From NCBI GenBank assembly GCA_017554745.1, contig JAFZHS010000024.1, positions 1 to 36,682 of the forward strand: a stretch of 36,682 bases of DNA, read 5' to 3'. Position 1 is the first letter of the stretch, and each line of letters starts with the position of its first letter. A program made the translations under genes and the position numbers. Below, one piece after another: positions 32,265-36,682 of this stretch. The notes beneath the pieces are model-generated. The model saw nothing but the letters and a program-made list of their open reading frames with translations. It did no database searches and was not told the origin of the DNA. The stretch is from Clostridiales bacterium. Its GTDB lineage: Bacteria; Bacillota; Clostridia; Saccharofermentanales; Saccharofermentanaceae.

Positions 32265-32429
32265 ATGTACAAAATGCAAGAAGAAGACTTTGATGCTATT
32301 GTTGTTGACGAAAAAGCACCGAAATGCCCGCCACACGAAGTGGTAAAGCTCTATTATCTTGGAACACATTCTGATTATGGTTGTGTTAAATGTAAGATGA
32401 AGGCGTATAATTTGGAAGACTTTCAATAA
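32265..32429 (+). CDS. 54-residue putative zinc-ribbon protein
   Basis: ATG at 32265 follows AAGGAGC at seven bases. The peptide has an acidic start (MYKMQEEDFDAIVVDE), then CPPH and, 17 residues on, CVKC. Two such pairs (CxxH and CxxC) are the usual spacing of a small zinc knuckle or ribbon. It forms a short string with the 47-residue ORF just upstream. The function is unknown; nucleic-acid binding or a protein interaction would be typical for this size. Confidence 0.6.
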   Translation: MYKMQEEDFDAIVVDEKAPKCPPHEVVKLYYLGTHSDYGCVKCKMKAYNLEDFQ

Positions 32430-32863
32430 TTAGAACAAGAAAACTATATAAGCAATGATTATCTCTTATCGGATGTTTTTATGTTAATCGAACGATATCT
32501 AGAAGAGTTGAGATTGTACTTGCTAATAAGGACGAAATTCATCCTAAAACTTAAGAAGGGTTCCAAGGCGGAGTGTTCCTACACTTTGGGAACTTGTTTT
32601 AACTTTCTAAGCAGGTTGTGTTATCAAAGCGGAAAGACTAATTTTGCAGAAATAATATTATTAATACTATTCTCATAACAATAAAGTGTCAGTGCTTATT
32701 TTGCTAGGGCAACAGACGCGGTAACTACTAACGTTTATCTTCAATTATTAGGACAATATTCCCTTATAAACGGTCATTCATTGTAATTACAAAACACAAA
32801 GTGTTGCGCAGTCACTCTGCATATGTTAAAAGGCAGGTAAAATTATATAAGGAGGATGCTTAT
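32430..32863 (+). other. Non-coding or degenerate stretch
   Basis: No well-supported gene lies here. A 65-codon plus-strand frame (32481-32678) lacks a ribosome site and crosses a hairpin (GTTCC ... AGTGT tcct ACACT ... GGGAAC, near 32560-32593) that may be a terminator for the small genes. A weak promoter candidate for the next gene is TTGCGC with TAAAAG 17 bases away (about 32803-32831). Confidence 0.45.
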
Positions 32864-32989
32864 ATGGTAATTCATCATGGCGGTAAAGTAGGCGGAGCGG
32901 CGAAAACGTTAGCAAAGAAAGATTCATCAAAAACTGCCAAAAGCAAGGCCGGAAAAACTTTGGCTAATCATAAAGCCAAGAGTCATTGA
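32864..32989 (+). CDS. 41-residue basic Lys/Ala/Gly-rich protein
   Basis: ATG at 32864 follows a strong AAGGAGG at eight bases; the longer frame from 32801 has no site. The peptide (MVIHHGGKVGGAAKTLAKKD start, KAGKTLANHKAKSH end) carries an internal repeat, AAKTLA and AGKTLA, and a high positive charge. It could bind nucleic acid or membrane. It lies 30 bases before the DUF2806-like gene and is probably cotranscribed. I have an impression that similar tiny basic proteins occur in accessory regions, but cannot confirm it here. Confidence 0.65.
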   Translation: MVIHHGGKVGGAAKTLAKKDSSKTAKSKAGKTLANHKAKSH

Positions 32990-33019
32990 CAGATCATGTT
33001 TGATTAGGAGAGTATAGTT

Positions 33020-33892
33020 ATGGACGAGAATAGAAATATTATTGATGTATCTGGACTAGGGCAGATTGGATGTTCGTTGCTTGAAAGAATCTCCAAATTA
33101 TGTGGTTGGTTATATAACAACAATCCCAAAACAATAGCAAAAAATACTATCATCGAAGATGTTAGGAAAAGCAATCTGCCAATTGATGAGAAATGTATTC
33201 TTATAAGTAATGTAAATAGGATTACCAAAGAATACTATAACCAAAAGAATATTCTTAGTATTGCTGTCGAACATCTAAAAGAATCATCTCAACCAAGTGC
33301 TGTAGATGATTCTTGGCTTTTTCAGTTTATGGATAAAGCTCGTCTAGTATCTATAGAACAAGCTCAGATAATATGGGGAAAGCTATTGGCAGAGGAATGC
33401 AATAATCCAAATTCTGTCCCTAAATCTTTGTTGTTTATTCTTGAACAAATGGATGGAGAAGATGCAAAAGCTTTTACCGAAGTATGCTCTTGTTCTGTAC
33501 GAATTTCATGTAAAGGAGATGTGAGTTACAGTCCTATTATACATGATTTTGGTGAAGGAAATTATTATAAAACCAATCTCGAATTTGGCAACCTTCTTAG
33601 ATTGGAAAGCCTAGGCTTGATTAAGCAAGAGTTGGGTCCATTTAAAACTGGTTTTGCGACAGGCTTGAGCGGCGTTCCTATTATTGCTTCATATTCAAAT
33701 CAGCAGTTTTCTTTCCCTGATAGTTGTACAAGCGTTCCTGTGGATCGAGTTATTTTTACACATTCCGGAAGTGTTTTATGCAAAATCATAGATGCACCGA
33801 TAATTGAAGGTTTTTTTGAATCTCAATGTGTTCCATATTGGGAGAGATGGATTAAGGATTCCGAAAAGAAAATTGTTGGTGATGTGAATTGA
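33020..33892 (+). CDS. DUF2806-like protein
   Basis: The 290 residues contain VDDSWLFQFMDKARLVSIEQAQIIWGKLLAEECNNPNSVPKSLLFILEQMDGEDAKAF near residues 95-155. This matches my memory of the DUF2806 family: a (D/E)DxW start, then a WGKxLAxE box and a NPxS turn. The family has no settled biochemical function and is often found in phage-related or defence settings. The N-terminal 90 residues are helical and the C-terminal part looks mixed alpha/beta. The ribosome site AGGAG is at 33006-33010. The next gene, a HEPN-type protein, has its own promoter region 140 bases downstream. Confidence 0.7.
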   Translation: MDENRNIIDVSGLGQIGCSLLERISKLCGWLYNNNPKTIAKNTIIEDVRKSNLPIDEKCILISNVNRITKEYYNQKNILSIAVEHLKESSQPSAVDDSWLFQFMDKARLVSIEQAQIIWGKLLAEECNNPNSVPKSLLFILEQMDGEDAKAFTEVCSCSVRISCKGDVSYSPIIHDFGEGNYYKTNLEFGNLLRLESLGLIKQELGPFKTGFATGLSGVPIIASYSNQQFSFPDSCTSVPVDRVIFTHSGSVLCKIIDAPIIEGFFESQCVPYWERWIKDSEKKIVGDVN

Positions 33893-33916
33893 AGTTCTTT
33901 TATGTGGATAACGAAA

Positions 33917-33943
33917 TTGACACTGATAAGTTAAGTCTATTAT
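33917..33943 (+). promoter_or_regulatory. Probable promoter of the HEPN gene
   Basis: TTGACA (33917-33922) is a perfect -35. The best -10, TATTAT (33938-33943), is 15 bases away, with alternative TA-rich boxes 2-3 bases further. The rest of the leader (to 34020) is very AT-rich with TATATA repeats. Confidence 0.5.
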
Positions 33944-34032
33944 ATATTTTATATATCCAGCTATATATACGTATAAGCGATTTGTGTCAAATCAAAGATA
34001 TTTCCTAAGTTATCAATTCTAAGGAGGAAAAG

Positions 34033-35418
34033 ATGGCAAGAACATCTCATTTTAGATTTCATGATATAGACAGCATTCTTGTTGAAGATAATGATTCCAT
34101 GTTCATTGTTCCAAAATCGAAAAAAGACATTATAAAATTGCGTCCGTATTTCTTTGATCGAGATTTTATGTTGAATTATGATAATGGATTTAAGATGAAA
34201 TCGTATGCATTTATTGAACGTATGCAGCTTGAACCAGATTCCCAAATTCGATTATATCCACAATACATAATACGTGATAGCAATAAATCAAAGTACACTC
34301 ATTTCGAGGTTATTGGAGATGCTATCGATGACTTTTTTAGTCCAGCTAAATACTTCTATAAGCGTGCAAAGAAGGAAGAGATTAGCGATTTTGAGTGTTT
34401 GTATCACAGTATATTTGTTGATGACTGGGGTTTTAAATTTGAAGGACATAAGGTGAAAGTGTTTTTGTCGTTCGGAAATATTTTGCAGCGCGGCATTGCT
34501 AGTGACTTAAAACTCCACGCGCGATTGACAGTGCGTTTTTTTCGAACTAGTGATATTCAGTTTATATACCGTCTGTATTCCTTGATTGTAAGATTTATTA
34601 AAATCATACGGTTTGAAGTCAGCTGGGGATCATTCTGTGTTGATCTCTATGATGAAGAAAAGGGGAAAAAATCATACAATGGACGTCTAATTGATTATTC
34701 TTTGCAAACCGTGAAGTTTAATAGGGGTATGCTTGATATGAATTATACGTGCTATGAGCCGTATATTCAGCGATTTTTACAGTTTGCTGCAGACAATCCA
34801 GACTATACTTTTAATCATTATCCTTCTGATAGTGTAAGGTTTTTAGGACGTCACTATTCTTCTCTTGACTTTATAAGTATTTTTACCGCTTTTGAAAAAG
34901 AATGCAGTTCTAATCCTGAACTGTTTGAGAAGGTTGATGCAAGTGATATGAACTGTGTACGAGAAAAACTATTAAATCTGATTGATGAAAACGATTCTTT
35001 GGCAATGAGTGATGATGAAAAAGCATTTGTTAACCATGCTAAAGAACGAATAAAACAATTAGGAACACAATATGGTCAGAAACGGAAAATAGTCAATGCT
35101 TATCAAGTAATGAAAAGGTCTTTGGACAGCTCCATAGAGCATATTTTTATACTTCCTGAATTCAGACGAAAAGGCCATTTAGATGATAAAGATATTAAAG
35201 AGGTCGCTAAAGTATTGTCTGAACAGAGAGGAAAAATAGCACACGGAACCAGTTTCGATGGTTTTTCAGATATGGATGCTCGAAGAATTAAATTTCTGGA
35301 AATATTGACACATGCTATGATGCTTAAGCGACTAGGGTTGGATTATCCTGACATTGAACGCATAATAGGTGCTGTATTTTCGTGTAATTATATTGTTTTT
35401 AATGAACAATTTAGTTGA
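34033..35418 (+). CDS. ApeA-like HEPN-domain protein, candidate defence RNase
   Basis: The 461 residues have a large N-terminal beta-rich domain (about 1-270) and a helical C-terminal domain (about 275-450). That C-terminal part contains EQRGKIAHGTSFDGF, the R-x4-H motif (RGKIAH) of HEPN ribonucleases. The order, beta-rich first and HEPN last, matches ApeA-type abortive-infection proteins, in which the HEPN domain cuts RNA after phage infection. LDFISIFTAFEKEC opens the helical part, as in that family. The ribosome site AAGGAGG is at seven bases. It lies between a DUF2806-like gene and genes of unknown and AlbA_2 type. RNase function is inferred from the motif only. Confidence 0.75.
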   Translation: MARTSHFRFHDIDSILVEDNDSMFIVPKSKKDIIKLRPYFFDRDFMLNYDNGFKMKSYAFIERMQLEPDSQIRLYPQYIIRDSNKSKYTHFEVIGDAIDDFFSPAKYFYKRAKKEEISDFECLYHSIFVDDWGFKFEGHKVKVFLSFGNILQRGIASDLKLHARLTVRFFRTSDIQFIYRLYSLIVRFIKIIRFEVSWGSFCVDLYDEEKGKKSYNGRLIDYSLQTVKFNRGMLDMNYTCYEPYIQRFLQFAADNPDYTFNHYPSDSVRFLGRHYSSLDFISIFTAFEKECSSNPELFEKVDASDMNCVREKLLNLIDENDSLAMSDDEKAFVNHAKERIKQLGTQYGQKRKIVNAYQVMKRSLDSSIEHIFILPEFRRKGHLDDKDIKEVAKVLSEQRGKIAHGTSFDGFSDMDARRIKFLEILTHAMMLKRLGLDYPDIERIIGAVFSCNYIVFNEQFS

Positions 35419-35514
35419 TCCAACATAGATAAGTGATCACCTGTATGTTCTCAAGATTAGTATTTCTTTAATCAAGAGCTATTAGCTGATATAGATTTGT
35501 GGAGATTGCAATTA

Positions 35515-36012
35515 ATGGATGATAAAGCAGCTTCAAATATAAAAGTGTATTGTAGTTATCACCCCAGTTCTTGTTACATACAAAGCTGTAATGAACTGAT
35601 TTCAAGTTTTTGTGATTTGCAGATCAAATCTATTGATGATTTGATAAGAAAAATGGCTGTTAATTATGCCCATATATTAAATGAGATCAATTCACAGATA
35701 ATTTGCTGCATGCTTGATGCGCGCGAGAAGTATTGTTTAACAACTGAAGATTTTTGTTATGAAATAAGACTTGATATCGATAGAACTCAAAAAGGCGTCT
35801 TTATTAATTTGTTATCAGAAATTGAAAAACTTCGAAGTGAAAACTTATCGTGTGATGAATTGTTTAAACAAAAGATTTTAGAATCAAATGAAACGCATCA
35901 TCCTATTCTAGATGAGGAACAGACTGATGACACCGGTTCTTATACATTACATCGAATAATACTGCTCGATGATGATTTGCAACCATATAGAAAAACGATT
36001 TTTGTGAAATGA
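35515..36012 (+). CDS. Hypothetical protein
   Basis: The 165 residues start at 35515, with GGAG ten bases upstream; the frame opens earlier at a TTG (35497) without a site. The protein is helical and charged, with seven cysteines concentrated in the first 90 residues (for example CSYHPSSCYIQSC near the N terminus) and a strand-like end, YTLHRIILLDDDLQPYRKTIFV. No family is recognised. It follows the HEPN gene by about 95 bases on the same strand and may belong to the same unit. A metal-binding role for the cysteines is possible but unsupported. Confidence 0.6.
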   Translation: MDDKAASNIKVYCSYHPSSCYIQSCNELISSFCDLQIKSIDDLIRKMAVNYAHILNEINSQIICCMLDAREKYCLTTEDFCYEIRLDIDRTQKGVFINLLSEIEKLRSENLSCDELFKQKILESNETHHPILDEEQTDDTGSYTLHRIILLDDDLQPYRKTIFVK

Positions 36013-36094
36013 TTAGTGCAGAGTAATCGTGAAACTAATGTGATTATTGAAGCAACTTTTTCAACTTGAAATATATTTACTGAACTTTTTATGT

Positions 36095-36146
36095 TTGACT
36101 CTGGCCGCTTACGACTATATAATTTAGTCGTAAGCTAAGTCGTAAG
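36095..36146 (+). promoter_or_regulatory. Promoter with GTCGTAAG operator array
   Basis: TTGACT (36095-36100), a 17-base spacer and TATAAT (36118-36123) form a near-consensus promoter. The -10 lies in the 7-base centre of a perfect inverted repeat with 11-bp arms: GCTTACGACTA (36107-36117) and TAGTCGTAAGC (36125-36135). A third half-site, AGTCGTAAG, follows at 36138-36146, and a weaker AATCGTATG after it. A repressor here would block the polymerase. Confidence 0.85.
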
Positions 36147-36175
36147 TAAAATCGTATGTTCATAGGAGACAGAAC

Positions 36176-36682
36176 ATGGCAATTCCAATTACAATTGAGA
36201 AACTATTAACGGAAAATGTAGTTGAATGGGCAAGAATAGAGTTTAAAGAGGGTTGGAATCCGGAAACAACACTGAAAACCATAAGTGCATTTGCTAATGA
36301 TATAGATAACTGGGGTGGTGGTTATATCGTTATAGGCGCAAAAGAAAAAGACGGGAAAGTCGTAAGACCGGTAAAGGGAATATCACCAGAGTCGGTAGAC
36401 AAAATACAAAAGGAACTTCTTAGGTATTGTAAGTATCTGAAACCTGTTTATATTCCGCAAACTGAGCCGGTTATGTTTGAGGGAAAAATGCTCCTATTGA
36501 TTTGGTGTCCGGGTGGATATGAAAGACCATATGCTTGCCCTAAGTCTCCGGATTCAAAGAACAGCGAGAAAATATATTATATTCGCAAGCTGTCCAGCAC
36601 AATCGAAGCTACCGACTTAGATGTTAAGGAGTTAATGTCGTTAACACATAATGTTCCGTTTGACGACAGGATCAATCCAAAA
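36176..36682 (+). CDS. AlbA_2 (Schlafen-type) domain protein, N-terminal part
   Basis: The frame is open to the window end, so 169 residues of an unknown total are visible. ARIEFKEGWNPETTLKTISAFAND near residue 20, followed by GGGYIVIGAKE near residue 49, is the signature of the AlbA_2/divergent AAA-4 domain found in putative transcriptional regulators and in defence proteins. The visible part has the nucleic-acid-binding fold; a C-terminal winged helix or helicase-like domain would lie outside the window. The ribosome site AGGAGAC is at five bases. The operator-covered promoter directly upstream suggests autorepression, possibly by this very protein. Confidence 0.85.
   Translation, partial: MAIPITIEKLLTENVVEWARIEFKEGWNPETTLKTISAFANDIDNWGGGYIVIGAKEKDGKVVRPVKGISPESVDKIQKELLRYCKYLKPVYIPQTEPVMFEGKMLLLIWCPGGYERPYACPKSPDSKNSEKIYYIRKLSSTIEATDLDVKELMSLTHNVPFDDRINPK

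Noticed and set aside
32481..32678. 65-codon plus-strand frame
   Set aside because: No ribosome site, and a hairpin runs through it.
1..36682. CRISPR arrays, insertion sequences, integrases, rRNA
   Set aside because: I saw no regularly spaced identical repeats with unique spacers, no transposase or recombinase motifs, and no rRNA sequence on either strand.

Overview
The window looks like a chromosomal segment of a Gram-positive Clostridia-type bacterium (Lachnospiraceae/Oscillospiraceae-like; species not determinable). The grounds are strong AGGAGG-type ribosome sites, encoded CCA tails on the tRNAs, compact rho-independent terminators, the glmU-pth-mfd gene order, lipoprotein signals instead of outer-membrane proteins, and a holin-like small toxin of a Firmicutes type.

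Bases 1-17 kb are mostly core genome with moderate GC. They hold the end of tRNA-Ser(UGA), thrS without its TGS domain, a lactate/malate dehydrogenase with an unusual specificity residue, the glmU-pth-mfd operon, tRNA-Arg(CCG), a small lipoprotein, a membrane-anchored 5'-nucleotidase-like protein with altered metal ligands, a methyltransferase, a MarR-flavodoxin pair with two clear operators, and a DHH phosphoesterase. Embedded at 11.8-13.3 kb are tiny membrane-peptide genes. One is a 38-residue holin-like toxin facing a convergent small RNA, with a shared bidirectional terminator and homologous leader repeats at both 5' ends, which looks like a type I toxin-antitoxin locus. At 17.05-17.21 kb a palindromic motif repeats every 51 bp.

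Bases 17.3-23.4 kb on the minus strand hold a TIR-transmembrane-beta-propeller protein, a PEP-synthase/rifampicin-phosphotransferase-like enzyme and its TetR regulator, which has a clear operator.

From about 23.4 kb to the end the DNA becomes clearly AT-rich and accessory. Two kinds of intergenic element occur twice. R1 contains a perfect 16-bp palindrome. R2 is about 110 nt, with a conserved core and hairpin arms that differ between copies but still pair. In the first module R1 and R2 flank a membrane-tethered XRE regulator and a small secreted protein, and R2 leads into a secreted giant with two CBM2-like domains, a TP-rich linker, calcium-binding TSP3 repeats and a C-terminal domain with a His/Cys pattern like caspase-fold proteases. 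That gene overlaps a small membrane-protein gene by four bases. In the second module R1 and R2 lie side by side and lead into another small secreted protein and a propeller/solute-binding lipoprotein.

The last 4.5 kb resembles a defence island: several very small genes, a DUF2806-like protein, an ApeA-like HEPN ribonuclease candidate, an unknown protein, and a truncated AlbA_2 (Schlafen-type) gene behind a promoter wrapped in GTCGTAAG operator repeats. All function calls rest on reading the sequence by eye; no database search was possible.
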